A stretch of DNA of 64,000 nt from Marivirga arenosa (lineage in GTDB: Bacteria > Bacteroidota > Bacteroidia > Cytophagales > Cyclobacteriaceae), in assembly GCF_030503895.2 (NCBI RefSeq), contig NZ_CP129970.2, positions 1,180,001 through 1,244,000 of the forward strand. The letters are read 5' to 3'. Of the stretch, positions 27,024 through 36,356 are shown piece after piece. The notes below the pieces were generated by a model. That model was not told the DNA's origin and ran no database searches. It was given only the letters and a program-made list of their open reading frames with translations. The position numbers were made by a program, and so were the translations under genes. Numbering within the stretch: the first letter of the stretch is position 1; each line of letters opens with the position of its first letter.

Positions 27024-29936
27024 ATGAAATTAAACCCTCTATACCAAGAAAGATTTGATGTGAGGCATAATGCACCGGATAATCAGCAAATATCAGAGAT
27101 GCTGAAAACGGTAAAGGCCGATTCTTTAGAGCAACTTATCGATGAAACAATCCCGAAAGCCATTCAGCTTAAGAAGGATTTAAATCTTCCAGAAGCTGAA
27201 ACCGAGTTTGAATTTTTAGAATCTTTTAGAGATATCGCTGATAAAAATCAGATCTTTAGATCCTATATCGGTTTAGGGTATTACAATACCCACACACCTG
27301 GAGTGATTCAAAGAAATATTTTAGAAAATCCAGGCTGGTATACCGCTTATACTCCATACCAGGCTGAAATAGCACAAGGAAGATTAGAAGCGCTGGTTAA
27401 TTTTCAAACTATGGTTATTGATTTAACTGGGATGGAAATCGCTAATGCTTCATTATTAGATGAGGGTACTGCTGCTGCTGAAGCCATGAGTATGTTCTAT
27501 GGTTTAAGAAAAGGAAAAAAGAAGTCTGCTAATGTTTTCTTTGTAGATGAAAATACTTTCCCACAAACCATAGATATTCTTAAAACCAGAGCAAATCCTC
27601 TTGGAATTGAATTAAGATTTGCTGACTTAACACAATTGGATGTTACGGATCCTGAAATATTTGGATTTTATACTCAGCAAATAAACTTAAAAGGAGAAAT
27701 ATTAGATCTTAAGCCTTACATTGAGGCGGCTGCTGAAAACGATATTTATTCCGCTATCGGTGCAGATTTACTATCTTTAGCAATCTTAACACCTCCAGGT
27801 GAAATGGGAGCTGACTGTGTAGTAGGGACTTCACAAAGATTTGGAATCCCATTAGGATACGGTGGACCACATGCAGCATATTTCGCGACTAAAGAAAAAT
27901 ATAAAAGACAGATTCCTGGTAGAATCATTGGAGTATCAATCGATAAAGAAGGAAACAAAGCCTATAGAATGGCGCTTCAAACCAGAGAGCAGCACATCAA
28001 AAAGGAAAAAGCGACTTCAAATATCTGTACGGCTCAAGTTTTATTAGCGATTATGTCAGGTATGTATGCTGTTTATCATGGGCCAATTGGTTTAAGAAAA
28101 ATTGCTATCCGTACTCATTCCTTAACAAAATTATTAGCTAATGGCTTAACAGTTTTAGGATATGAAGTTTCTAACAAGCATTTCTTTGATACTATTACCG
28201 TACAACTAGAGTCGGAAAAATTAAGGGAGAAACTTCACTCATTATTATATGAGAGAAAAATTAACTTGAATTTAAGCGGGACGCATACGGTTTCTATTTC
28301 TTTAAATGAGACCACTAGAATTCATGATATTAAAGAGTTAATTGAGATTTTCGCTTTAGTAGTAGATGAAGATGAATCTAAATTTACAGTTGAAGAAAAA
28401 GTAAATGATTTAGAATTAGATTGGCCAAAACAATTCATACGTGAAAGTCATTATTTAGAACATCCTGTCTTCAATCAGTATCATGCTGAGCACGAGATGT
28501 TACGTTACATCAAAAGGCTTGAGAATAAAGATTTATCATTAGTTCATTCTATGATTTCTTTAGGGTCATGCACAATGAAACTAAATGCAACAGCAGAAAT
28601 GATCCCAGTAACATGGCCTAAATTAGCATACATTCACCCATATGCTCCGAAAGAACAAGCTTTAGGATATAGAGAAATGTTCATTAAGCTGGAAAATATG
28701 CTAACTGAAATCACGGGTTTTGCTGCAACTTCATTACAGCCTAATTCAGGTGCACAAGGTGAATATGCTGGTCTAATGGTGATTAGAGCCTATCATCAAA
28801 GCAGAGGAGAAGGTCATAGAAATGTTACCATTGTTCCTTCATCGGCACATGGTACAAACCCAGCTAGTGCTGTTATGGCAGGAATGAAAGTGGTGATTAC
28901 CAAATGTGATGATCAAGGAAATATAGATCTTGATGATTTAAGAGCTAAGGCTGAAGAGTATAAAAATAATTTAGCTGCATTAATGGTTACTTATCCTTCA
29001 ACTCACGGTGTATTTGAAGAGAGTATTCAGGAAATTTGCCAAATCATTCATGATAATGGTGGGCAAGTTTATATGGATGGAGCTAATATGAATGCACAGG
29101 TTGGACTAACTTCTCCAGCAAATATTGGGGCTGATGTTTGTCACCTGAATCTTCATAAAACGTTCTGTATACCACACGGTGGTGGTGGCCCTGGAATGGG
29201 ACCAATTTGTGTGGCAGAACATTTGGAAGACTTCCTTCCTGGTAATCCATTGGTACCAACTGGTGGAAATCAGGCTATTTCAGCTATTTCAGCTGCGCCA
29301 TGGGGTAGTGCTAGTATTTTATCCATTAGTTATGCTTACATCTGCATGATGGGTGCAAAAGGATTAAAAGCAGCCACTCAAATTGCTATCCTTAATGCAA
29401 ACTATATTAAAGAAAGATTAGATGGTCATTACCCTGTGTTGTATACTAATCAAAAAGGTAGAGCAGCACATGAAATGATTATTGATTGCAGAGCTTTCAA
29501 AGAGTTTGGAATTGAAGTGGAAGATATTGCAAAAAGACTAATGGACTATGGATACCATTCTCCTACAGTTTCTTTCCCTGTTCCTGGTACTATGATGATA
29601 GAGCCAACAGAGAGTGAAAGTAAAATGGAACTAGATAAATTCTGTACTGCCATGATTTCAATCAGAGAAGAAATTCAGGAAATAGCAGATGGAAAAGCTG
29701 ATCAGCAAAACAATGTATTGAAAAATGCACCTCATACTATGTCTGTTGCTTTAGCTGAAAAATGGGAGTTACCTTATTCAAGAGAAAAAGCTGTATTCCC
29801 ATTAGAATCAGTTCGAATGAATAAATTCTGGCCAAGTGTAAGTAGAATAGATTCTGCTTATGGTGACAGAAACTTGATGTGTAGCTGTATTCCAGTATCA
29901 GAATATGAAGAAAACAAAGCGGAGTTAGCGGTTTAA
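27024..29936 (+). CDS. gcvP: Glycine dehydrogenase (aminomethyl-transferring), P protein
   Basis: Decarboxylates glycine and passes the aminomethyl group to the lipoyl H protein in the glycine cleavage system. It is the full-length fused form with N- and C-terminal PLP-type halves, 970 residues from the ATG at 27024. The PLP lysine lies in [16 protein letters not shown] in the C-terminal half, and the N-terminal half has [16 protein letters not shown]. gcvT and gcvH are not nearby. Monocistronic, with its own promoter element and terminator. Confidence 0.97.
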   Translation: MKLNPLYQERFDVRHNAPDNQQISEMLKTVKADSLEQLIDETIPKAIQLKKDLNLPEAETEFEFLESFRDIADKNQIFRSYIGLGYYNTHTPGVIQRNILENPGWYTAYTPYQAEIAQGRLEALVNFQTMVIDLTGMEIANASLLDEGTAAAEAMSMFYGLRKGKKKSANVFFVDENTFPQTIDILKTRANPLGIELRFADLTQLDVTDPEIFGFYTQQINLKGEILDLKPYIEAAAENDIYSAIGADLLSLAILTPPGEMGADCVVGTSQRFGIPLGYGGPHAAYFATKEKYKRQIPGRIIGVSIDKEGNKAYRMALQTREQHIKKEKATSNICTAQVLLAIMSGMYAVYHGPIGLRKIAIRTHSLTKLLANGLTVLGYEVSNKHFFDTITVQLESEKLREKLHSLLYERKINLNLSGTHTVSISLNETTRIHDIKELIEIFALVVDEDESKFTVEEKVNDLELDWPKQFIRESHYLEHPVFNQYHAEHEMLRYIKRLENKDLSLVHSMISLGSCTMKLNATAEMIPVTWPKLAYIHPYAPKEQALGYREMFIKLENMLTEITGFAATSLQPNSGAQGEYAGLMVIRAYHQSRGEGHRNVTIVPSSAHGTNPASAVMAGMKVVITKCDDQGNIDLDDLRAKAEEYKNNLAALMVTYPSTHGVFEESIQEICQIIHDNGGQVYMDGANMNAQVGLTSPANIGADVCHLNLHKTFCIPHGGGGPGMGPICVAEHLEDFLPGNPLVPTGGNQAISAISAAPWGSASILSISYAYICMMGAKGLKAATQIAILNANYIKERLDGHYPVLYTNQKGRAAHEMIIDCRAFKEFGIEVEDIAKRLMDYGYHSPTVSFPVPGTMMIEPTESESKMELDKFCTAMISIREEIQEIADGKADQQNNVLKNAPHTMSVALAEKWELPYSREKAVFPLESVRMNKFWPSVSRIDSAYGDRNLMCSCIPVSEYEENKAELAV

Positions 29937-29955
29937 TTTCAAATATATATACCTT

Positions 29956-29990
29956 AAAAGCCTTTCATTTTAAAAATGAAAGGCTTTTTT
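29956..29990. terminator. Terminator after gcvP
   Basis: Long hairpin AAAGCCTTTCATTTT/AAAATGAAAGGCTTT with a minimal loop and a T-run; A-runs on the other side make it bidirectional between convergent genes. Confidence 0.88.
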
Positions 29991-30021
29991 GTATGAATCC
30001 ATTACTACTTGATTTACAATC

Positions 30022-30417
30022 TTACTCTACAATTATTGATTTGGTTTTGTTGTATTGGGAACTGCCTGCTTCTACGATAAAGAACTTGGGGTTATAATAA
30101 CTAAGATCATATTCCTTATTAAAAGGCCCCTTATTAGATACGGTTTCTTGCATAATCAAATTACCTATAAGGTCATAAATCTTGATGGTGACAGCCTTAT
30201 TTTTCTCATTATAGAAGCTTAGGCTAAACTTCCCTTTTTCTGTTTTCTTAAGTTTAAAATCAAATTCAGGATTTACTAGAATTTTCTTTGGATAATTTAC
30301 ACGGCCATCTTTTTCTATACTTTCAATTTCCACACTGTCTTTAGAACTACTCTTCTGAGCAAATGAAAGCGAGACAGTTAAAATGGAAATAATAAGTATG
30401 AGTAATACTCTTTTCAT
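30022..30417 (-). CDS. Miniature exported protein ending in a T9SS-like sorting domain
   Basis: About 131 residues. A signal peptide (MKRVLL start, ending SLSFAQ) is followed by a short charged linker. The remaining 80 residues (FDFKLKKTEKGKFSLSF to KSIIVE) look like a type IX secretion C-terminal sorting domain (por secretion tail): KIYDLIGNLI, then FIVEAGSSQYNKTKSIIVE. There is no passenger domain. The start at 30417 is chosen because the signal peptide begins there; an upstream start at 30486 would add 23 residues that do not fit. It is 16 bp after lpxH. Confidence 0.65.
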   Translation of the reverse strand: MKRVLLILIISILTVSLSFAQKSSSKDSVEIESIEKDGRVNYPKKILVNPEFDFKLKKTEKGKFSLSFYNEKNKAVTIKIYDLIGNLIMQETVSNKGPFNKEYDLSYYNPKFFIVEAGSSQYNKTKSIIVE

Positions 30418-30433
30418 ATAGTAAAGACAGAAA

Positions 30434-31210
30434 TTATTCTTGATCAAATTTTTTGAGTACAAATTCTTTGCCATCAAAAGATGCAAATGTATTATAATTC
30501 ACCCACTCCCCTAAATTTATGTAGCGAGAATTTTCTCCAACCTCTAGATCTAATGGTAAATGTCTGTGCCCAAACACATAATAATCAAAATGTTCCTTCT
30601 TCTCCATCTCCTTTGCATAGGTCCATAACCATTCGCCATCACCCAAAAATTTTTCAGTATCAGATGTAGTGCTACTTATTCTACTGCTTGCAGACCATGC
30701 ATTAGCTATTTTGATTCCTAAATCCGGATGAATTTGTCTGAAGAACCATTGGCAAATTTTATTCGCGAAAATCTTTTTGAGTACCTTATACTTTTTGTCA
30801 CCAGGCCCTAAACCATCACCATGACCAATTAATATTTTAGTTTTATCCACATTTAATGAAATTGGAGACTTAAGAATTTCTATCCCTAATTCATCCGTGA
30901 AATAGCCAAACATCCACATATCATGATTTCCTGTAAATATATAGATGGGTAAACCAGAATCGGCTAACTCGGCTAATTTTCCTTGAAACCGAATAAACCC
31001 TTTAGGAATAACTCGCTTATATTCATGCCAAAAATCAAATAAATCGCCAACTAAAAATAAGGCTGCAGCATCTTCTTTTATACTGTCCATCCATCTGACG
31101 ATTAACTTTTCTCGTTTATAGCTTTCTAGTTTATTGGGTGCTCCTAAATGAAAATCTGAGGCGAAATATAATTTCTTAGATTCTGTTATGTCTAGGTTTA
31201 TTGTTTTCAT
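30434..31210 (-). CDS. lpxH: UDP-2,3-diacylglucosamine diphosphatase
   Basis: Lipid A pathway pyrophosphatase that releases UMP to give lipid X. The calcineurin-like metal site is complete: ASDFHLG (residues 18-24), GDLFDFWH (about 55-62), GNHDMW (about 97-102), GHGDGLGPGD (about 134-143) and FGHRHLPLD (about 213-221). At 258 residues it is the size of Bacteroidota LpxH homologues. A promoter element ends 9 bp before the start. It is followed by the miniature T9SS-tail gene. Confidence 0.9.
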   Translation of the reverse strand: MKTINLDITESKKLYFASDFHLGAPNKLESYKREKLIVRWMDSIKEDAAALFLVGDLFDFWHEYKRVIPKGFIRFQGKLAELADSGLPIYIFTGNHDMWMFGYFTDELGIEILKSPISLNVDKTKILIGHGDGLGPGDKKYKVLKKIFANKICQWFFRQIHPDLGIKIANAWSASSRISSTTSDTEKFLGDGEWLWTYAKEMEKKEHFDYYVFGHRHLPLDLEVGENSRYINLGEWVNYNTFASFDGKEFVLKKFDQE

Positions 31211-31219
31211 TTCTAGCTA

Positions 31220-31227
31220 CAAAGCTA
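31220..31227 (-). promoter_or_regulatory. Bacteroidota promoter of lpxH
   Basis: Minus-strand TAGCTTTG fits TAnnTTTG, with a TTG (complement of 31250-31252) 22 bp upstream. It ends 9 bp before the ATG, giving a very short leader. Confidence 0.6.
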
Positions 31228-31278
31228 AAAAAAGGATATGAATTCTATTCAATTTTTAGGATTTTAAGTAGGGCATAA

Positions 31279-31311
31279 AAAAAAGCTGAACCGTTACTTG
31301 ATTCAGCTTTC
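31279..31311 (-). terminator. Terminator of dps
   Basis: The stem AAAGCTGAA/TTCAGCTTT is followed on the minus strand by a run of eight T residues; it lies 19 bp after the dps stop codon. Confidence 0.85.
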
Positions 31312-31329
31312 AACTTTACTACTATCAAT

Positions 31330-31821
31330 TTATTTTCCTAAGAAAGAACTTAGCATCCAGTGGTGTTTCTCCATGTCTTGGATAAATGTATTTAACATAT
31401 CCTCAGTACCAACATCTCCTATATCAATCGCAGCATTCATGGCATCAGTCAGAAATGATAATAATATTTGATAATCATTTAAGATTTCTTGTACCATTTC
31501 CTCTGCTGGTAAGTTAGTTGGAGATTCTTTAATATCAGAATTCTCCATGTAATCACTCAAATTACTAAGCGGTGTGTGCCCGAATACTCGAATTCTTTCA
31601 GCAATTTCATCAATACTTTCTTTTGCAATATCATATCTTTCCTCGAATTGCTCATGTAAATCAAAGAAATCAGCTCCTTTTACATTCCAGTGAAAGTTCC
31701 TAAGTTTTTGATAATGCATATGGTAATTTGCCAATAATGCATTCATCACTTCCACCAATCTTTCGGTTTCAGACTTGTCAAATCCTAATTTTCTATATCT
31801 TTTTTCTGTTACAGTATTCAT
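31330..31821 (-). CDS. dps: Dps/ferritin-like DNA-protection protein
   Basis: Forms a hollow dodecamer that stores iron and protects DNA under starvation or peroxide stress. The ferroxidase signature NFHWNVKGADFFDLHEQFEERYDIAKESIDEIAERI occupies about residues 42-78, holding the His, Asp and Glu ligands at subunit interfaces. The length of 163 residues is typical. The N-terminal tail is short but basic. It has its own promoter element and terminator. Confidence 0.93.
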   Translation of the reverse strand: MNTVTEKRYRKLGFDKSETERLVEVMNALLANYHMHYQKLRNFHWNVKGADFFDLHEQFEERYDIAKESIDEIAERIRVFGHTPLSNLSDYMENSDIKESPTNLPAEEMVQEILNDYQILLSFLTDAMNAAIDIGDVGTEDMLNTFIQDMEKHHWMLSSFLGK

Positions 31822-31842
31822 TTATTAATCTATTTTTAAACT

Positions 31843-31850
31843 CAAAAATA
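31843..31850 (-). promoter_or_regulatory. Bacteroidota promoter of dps
   Basis: Minus-strand TATTTTTG fits TAnnTTTG, 22 bp before the start. TTG trinucleotides occur 14 and 24 bp further upstream, just outside the usual window. Confidence 0.5.
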
Positions 31851-31879
31851 TTTGAACCTTAAATCAATAAATTACAATC

Positions 31880-32137
31880 CTAGTTTTTATAGTTTACAGA
31901 TTCTTTCAATTGACTTAAAGTTTCTTTTCCTTTAGATGAAACATTATCAATTTCTTGATTTAATGTGGATTTCAATTCATCAATCTTTTTCATAGAATCT
32001 TTATAAGATTTATCCACATTCTTTTTCAATTTTTTTCTGGTCTTATCTCCTTTTTCTGGTGCATACAATAAACCTGCAACAGCACCTGTTAGCAATCCTA
32101 AGCTAAATCCTGTCAATATTTTTACTCCATTATTCAT
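31880..32137 (-). CDS. YtxH domain protein
   Basis: An 85-residue stress-type protein. One N-terminal hydrophobic helix with the YtxH-typical GLLTGAVAGLLYAPEKGDKTRKKL (about residues 13-36) is followed by a Lys/Glu/Ser-rich amphipathic tail of coiled-coil character. Homologues are often induced by general stress, but no promoter signal was recognised here. It is divergent from the XRE regulator gene (110 bp between starts) and could be one of its targets. Confidence 0.85.
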   Translation of the reverse strand: MNNGVKILTGFSLGLLTGAVAGLLYAPEKGDKTRKKLKKNVDKSYKDSMKKIDELKSTLNQEIDNVSSKGKETLSQLKESVNYKN

Positions 32138-32228
32138 AGTGATATTTATTTTAGTTTCTAATAATCTACACTTATGTTAACTCTATCAGTCTAATAATGT
32201 TACATATTTTGACATTTTATCTTATTTT

Positions 32229-32247
32229 TTGTTAATATTGTTAACAA
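32229..32247 (+). promoter_or_regulatory. Perfect inverted repeat before the XRE regulator, probable operator
   Basis: TTGTTAA-TATTG-TTAACAA is a perfect 7-bp inverted repeat with a 5-bp spacer. It ends at the base before the ATG at 32248 and abuts a near-consensus TTATTTTTTG. The position fits an operator through which the regulator represses itself. Confidence 0.55.
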
Positions 32248-32778
32248 ATGACTAAAATATCTGAAAATATAAAATTCTTAAGAAAGGAAAGAGGCCTTAG
32301 CCAAACCGCTATGGCTGAATCTGTTGGATTAAAAAGAGGTAATATAGCATCTTATGAAAAGGAGCTTGCGCAACCCAGCATTGAAAACTTGGTTAAAATT
32401 GCTGATTTTTTTAACATTGATATTCATCAAATCGTAAATGAAGATTTAAAACTTGAGGCTGAAAAACCTATTCTAGATAAAAATCCATTCAAAATAATTG
32501 AAGACAATTTCCCTTTTCAAGGTTTGAAAAATAAAGTGAATGCCTTAAAAGGGAATAACGGAAATAAATTAAAACATCTAAAAGAACAGAATAAGGACAT
32601 CCAAAAAATGGTGGATGGCTTCAGAGCTTTTCATAAAATGAGGATGAATTCAAATCTCAATCATGAAGATTTAAATCAAAAGTTATCTGCTGATTACTCC
32701 AATTTATTAGATATATTACAAACAGTTCTTCAAAGTAATACTGATTTGATAAAAATAATTGATAAGCATAATGAATAA
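32248..32778 (+). CDS. XRE-family transcriptional regulator
   Basis: DNA-binding protein with an N-terminal HTH_3 domain (about residues 4-62: NIKFLRKERGLSQTAMAESVGL, then SYEKELAQPSIENLVKIADFF). A Lys/Asn-rich helical C-terminal region of about 110 residues follows and has no recognised domain; it may be a coiled-coil dimerisation segment. The ATG directly follows a perfect inverted repeat. Its end overlaps the ATG of the next gene by 8 bp, so that gene is likely co-regulated. YtxH is divergently transcribed from the same gap. Confidence 0.88.
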   Translation: MTKISENIKFLRKERGLSQTAMAESVGLKRGNIASYEKELAQPSIENLVKIADFFNIDIHQIVNEDLKLEAEKPILDKNPFKIIEDNFPFQGLKNKVNALKGNNGNKLKHLKEQNKDIQKMVDGFRAFHKMRMNSNLNHEDLNQKLSADYSNLLDILQTVLQSNTDLIKIIDKHNE

Positions 32779-33298
32779 ACTATACTACATCCTCATTACA
32801 TTCATCCTATTTTCTTTTAATCAAAATTTATTCTCGCAGAATTATCTGAAAGACGTTCAATCTGTAGAGAATATAATGTCAGCTTTGACAGAAGTTATTT
32901 CAGGCCCTGCCGACCAAGAACGTGACTGGGAGAGGTTTAAATTTCTTTTTTCTGAAGATGCTAAATTAATTCCCACTCTAATAAATGAAGAAGGAGAAAT
33001 CAGCTATAATTATTGGACACCTCAAGAATATATTGACATGTACAAAAAATATCGAGAGGGTACTGCCTTTTACGAACAGGAGTTAAATAGAATTACTGAA
33101 GAGTTTGGAAACATTGTTCATTGCTTTAGTACCTATGCAGTGAGAACTGAAAAGAATGGACCTGTCCAAAGAAGAGGGATTAATAGCATTCAAATACTAA
33201 GAGATAAGGATAGATATTATATTATGAATGTGTTCTGGAGCAATGAATCTGAAAACGATAAGCTCACCTCAAAATATTTACCTAAAAACAAGAAGTGA
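32771..33298 (+). CDS. Exported NTF2/SnoaL-like protein
   Basis: About 175 residues. A signal peptide (about 1-22, ending NLFSQ) precedes a single NTF2-like fold: DWERFKFLFSEDAKLIP, YWTPQEYIDMY, and VQRRGINSIQILRDKDRYYIMNVFW. No catalytic residues can be assigned. The ATG at 32771 is preferred over the TTG at 32759 because it opens the signal peptide. It overlaps the end of the XRE regulator gene by 8 bp. Confidence 0.72.
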   Translation: MNKLYYILITFILFSFNQNLFSQNYLKDVQSVENIMSALTEVISGPADQERDWERFKFLFSEDAKLIPTLINEEGEISYNYWTPQEYIDMYKKYREGTAFYEQELNRITEEFGNIVHCFSTYAVRTEKNGPVQRRGINSIQILRDKDRYYIMNVFWSNESENDKLTSKYLPKNKK

Positions 33299-33314
33299 GA
33301 AAGATCTCACTTCT
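33291..33314. terminator. Perfect 10-bp hairpin over a stop codon
   Basis: AGAAGTGAGA/TCTCACTTCT is a perfect repeat with a 4-nt loop that includes the stop codon of the NTF2-like gene, between convergent genes. There is no long T-run, so its terminator role is only probable. Confidence 0.45.
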
Positions 33315-33319
33315 CGATA

Positions 33320-33793
33320 TTAATCATTTGTTTTCTCTGAAAAGATTTGTTCCTCAACAAAAGTAAGTATGGTGTCGCTCAAATTAGAAATGGATTCTGG
33401 TCCCGCACCATATCTCATAACTTTTTTAATTACTCCATTTCTGTTATACATGAAATTTTGTGTAGGTAAATCTGTCATGTCTGATCTATATTCTTCCTCT
33501 AAATTTGCCCAATCAGCAGATTCAACTATTGCCATTAAAGCATCAAACTGATCGTCAGTAAGTTGTTTTTCATGTTCTCCAGATAAATCAGTGTTTTCCT
33601 TCCCTTCAAAAACCAGTCTTTTATCTCCATATATCATCAAATTAAATACTGGGCATGGACCATAACAAGAAGTAGTATTTAAGCTAAAAATTTCTTCAAC
33701 CTTTTGTGAATTATTTCCTGTTGTGGATTTGCAAGAAGCTATAAAACAAATCAATAGAATAAAATAGATTGGAATCTTTTTGAATAAATTCAT
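33320..33793 (-). CDS. DUF6438 lipoprotein
   Basis: A 157-residue lipoprotein (ICFIASC lipobox, Cys about residue 21) with a DUF6438 domain. It shows the typical SCYGPCPVFNLMIYGDKRLVFEG near residues 42-64, with two cysteines that may pair, and a YRSDMTDLPTQ stretch. Function not established. It converges on the NTF2-like gene with a 21-bp gap. Confidence 0.78.
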   Translation of the reverse strand: MNLFKKIPIYFILLICFIASCKSTTGNNSQKVEEIFSLNTTSCYGPCPVFNLMIYGDKRLVFEGKENTDLSGEHEKQLTDDQFDALMAIVESADWANLEEEYRSDMTDLPTQNFMYNRNGVIKKVMRYGAGPESISNLSDTILTFVEEQIFSEKTND

Positions 33794-33885
33794 GTAATTA
33801 TGGGTGTCTTTTATAAAAAATTAAAATAATTCTATTATTCCGATGTAGAATAATTAGTTTTAAAGATGGTGATAAATTAATAAAT

Positions 33886-34494
33886 ATGAAAAAAGTATTT
33901 ATTGCACTATATATTTTAATATTAATTACCTTTGGTGACCTTAACGCACAAGTATTTAAAGAGTTTGATCCCGTTATTTGCCTGGCTGATCCAAATTCAT
34001 ATAATACATTTGTACCTCCCCCTAGAAGTTTTTTAAATCAACAATTTTAAAAGGGCTGGAAATCAGTCTAATAATATCGTAAACTACAATGGTTTTATAA
34101 AGACGCAATATTACCGGATGCCACGAGTCAATCTATTATGGTTCAGAATAGTGGCGACTATAAAGTTTCAGTTTTAATTAATGGTTGCGAAGGCATTTCT
34201 GAAAATATAACTGTGTTATCAAATGACTCACCATTAAATACAAGTTTTATAGCTTTCCCAAATCCTATTGATGGTGCTAAAGAATTAAATTACTCTTTTG
34301 AAAATAAAATCTTCGGTAGTTATTTAGTTACAATTCATTCTATAGACGAAAAAAAAATTCTATCTAAAAGATTCAATAAAAATAGATATCATGAGAAAAA
34401 GTCTATTGATTTAAAAGGAATAGAAAGTGGTCTTTATTTCATAAAAATTCAAAGCGGAAATCAACAAACGCAAAGGAAAATTATAATAGAATAG
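33886..34494 (+). pseudogene. Decayed T9SS-secreted protein gene
   Basis: The 5' piece (33886-34050) reads as a signal peptide plus about 30 residues and stops at TAA 34048. Two more in-frame stops follow at 34069-34074. The same frame then reopens at about 34090 with a sequence like WFYKDAILPDATSQS, typical of Ig-like repeats. It runs to a C-terminal type IX sorting domain (GLYFIKIQSGNQ to IIIE) ending at 34494. The middle of a once longer gene seems lost. An ATG at 34138 could give a 118-residue remnant, but it lacks a signal peptide. Confidence 0.7.
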
Positions 34495-34500
34495 TTTATT

Positions 34501-34527
34501 AAGCCCTATGAGTTTTCATAGGGCTTT
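34501..34527. terminator. Bidirectional terminator
   Basis: Hairpin AAGCCCTATGA/TCATAGGGCTT with a 4-nt loop, T-rich on both exits, between the decayed T9SS gene and the pseudouridine synthase gene. Confidence 0.8.
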
Positions 34528-34528
34528 T

Positions 34529-36175
34529 CTATAATGTAAAATCTGGATCAACCTCAAAGCTCAATTTCTCTTCAGTTTTAGGATGATAAAACTCAATGAA
34601 TTGCGCATGCAGCATTAATCTCTCATCTTTCTCACCGTATAATGTATCTCCCACAATTGGAGCATTTAGACCTTCAGGATGTGCAGAATGAACCCTTAAT
34701 TGGTGTGTTCTTCCTGTAATCGGTGTGAACTTGACTAATGTTTTATCTTTTTTACGATTAATAACTTCCCACTTTGTTTTTGCATCTCTTCCCTCTTGAT
34801 AAGATACTTTTTGCATAGGCCTATTATCTTCATCTACTGCTAATGGTAAATTTACTTCTCCACTATTCTCATTTAATTCCCCCTCAATGATGGCATAATA
34901 CCTCTTTTTTATAGTTTTATCCATAAATTGCTTTTGTAGGTATTTATGACTATCCAAATCTTTACTTATTAGCATAATACCTGATGTCATTTTATCTAAT
35001 CGGTGAGCTAACAGCGGCCCTGTAGCTTTGGGATACTTTTTTTGCATTCTTAATAAAACAGAATCTTTAATTTCTTTGGAAGGGATACTTAACAAACCAG
35101 TAGGCTTAACAATTACTGCTATAAAATCATCTTCATATAAGGTTTTAATTACTTTGTCTTTAGCCGTATACTGCTTCAAAGGATCATCTTCCAAATTCAG
35201 GCCTTTTAACATATGACCCAAAATAGGCTTGCATTTGCCACTGCAGGCTGGATAAAATCTACCCTCTTTACGTAATTCGGATTTTGGCGCTTTACCCCAC
35301 CAAAACTCTCCCATTGAAATTGGCTCATAATTATTCTGAAATGCATATTGAAGTAACTTCGGTAATGCACAATCACCAGCTCCAGATGGCGGATTGCCTA
35401 TTGGTTCAAATATGGTTTCAAGTCCTTTCTTTTCAGACTTGATATTTAAGAACTGATATTGATCAAAAATCTTTTTTTGTAATAGAATAGACTTTTGTTT
35501 TCTATCTTTTTTTAATTTTTGAATTTTAGATTCATAAACAGAAAGCTCTTTCTGAATAGTAGCAATTTTTCTCTTCCAATCCTTTGTGAACTTTTTATAG
35601 TTAAAATCCTCCTTCCTACTTTCTTTACTAAGTTTTTCATTAAGATGATCATATGCTGCAGGGCTTAAGCTAATCATTGCTTCTTCTCTTTGTTCCTTTC
35701 TTTTTGCTTTAGATTTATGCTTAGCGAGTTGTCTATCCTTAATTTCTGAATCAGCCTTTTTACTCTGCTCTTTTAATTTTTCTCTTAAGGTTATAAACTC
35801 AGTATCTTTCTCTATATTTTCAATTCTGGAATTTATTTGTCTTAATTCTTCCTCTCCTTTTTTAAAGAACCCTTCTTTATTTAGCCTATTGAAAATAGGC
35901 GGCACAAAATTAGCTGGCTCCACTCCCTCATAATCTTGACCAGAAAAAGAAGCTAAAAAGCCTAATTCATTATTCTTGTTTTTAACCACCAAAACACCAT
36001 ACATCTTACCACTGATTTCTTTTTCCAGTGATTTTTTACTTAGTAGTTGTTGCAGTTCCTTTGCAGCAATTTTTGTTAAAGGATGAGGTTCGTAAGAAAA
36101 AGGAAAAGTGAATTTCTTTGGCAATACAATTTCTGAGACATCTGTTTGAAAATTATTAAAGTATTGATCCTGCAT
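34529..36175 (-). CDS. RluA-family pseudouridine synthase, long form
   Basis: Isomerises uridine to pseudouridine in rRNA or tRNA. The catalytic RluA domain occupies about residues 345-548, with the HRLDKMTSG motif (catalytic Asp) near residue 397 and GRTHQLRVH near 500. The first 340 residues are an N-terminal extension: a Lys/Glu-rich coiled coil (about 105-250), then GDCALPKLLQYAF, EFWWGKAP and a YPACSGKCKPILGHML segment with two cysteines. Similar long RluA proteins exist in other bacteria. The target base is unknown. Confidence 0.87.
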   Translation of the reverse strand: MQDQYFNNFQTDVSEIVLPKKFTFPFSYEPHPLTKIAAKELQQLLSKKSLEKEISGKMYGVLVVKNKNNELGFLASFSGQDYEGVEPANFVPPIFNRLNKEGFFKKGEEELRQINSRIENIEKDTEFITLREKLKEQSKKADSEIKDRQLAKHKSKAKRKEQREEAMISLSPAAYDHLNEKLSKESRKEDFNYKKFTKDWKRKIATIQKELSVYESKIQKLKKDRKQKSILLQKKIFDQYQFLNIKSEKKGLETIFEPIGNPPSGAGDCALPKLLQYAFQNNYEPISMGEFWWGKAPKSELRKEGRFYPACSGKCKPILGHMLKGLNLEDDPLKQYTAKDKVIKTLYEDDFIAVIVKPTGLLSIPSKEIKDSVLLRMQKKYPKATGPLLAHRLDKMTSGIMLISKDLDSHKYLQKQFMDKTIKKRYYAIIEGELNENSGEVNLPLAVDEDNRPMQKVSYQEGRDAKTKWEVINRKKDKTLVKFTPITGRTHQLRVHSAHPEGLNAPIVGDTLYGEKDERLMLHAQFIEFYHPKTEEKLSFEVDPDFTL

Positions 36176-36356
36176 TTGAAATAAATTTGGGCTATTGGAA
36201 GCCTTAGATTATAAATTCAAAATTAAGTAATTAAGTATTAGTAACATGATGAATATTAGTCACATTCTAAATTTAAATCATCTTACAGAGTAACTTATAT
36301 CACCAACTTCCAAATATGGCTTACGTTAAAATATCCAAAAGCTAAAACCTAATATC

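Noticed and set aside
30843-30851. Single perfect DnaA box TTATCCACA inside lpxH.
   Set aside because: Isolated, within coding sequence; expected by chance in AT-rich DNA.
32010-32018. Single perfect DnaA box inside the ytxH gene.
   Set aside because: Isolated and coding; no companion boxes or AT-rich unwinding segment.
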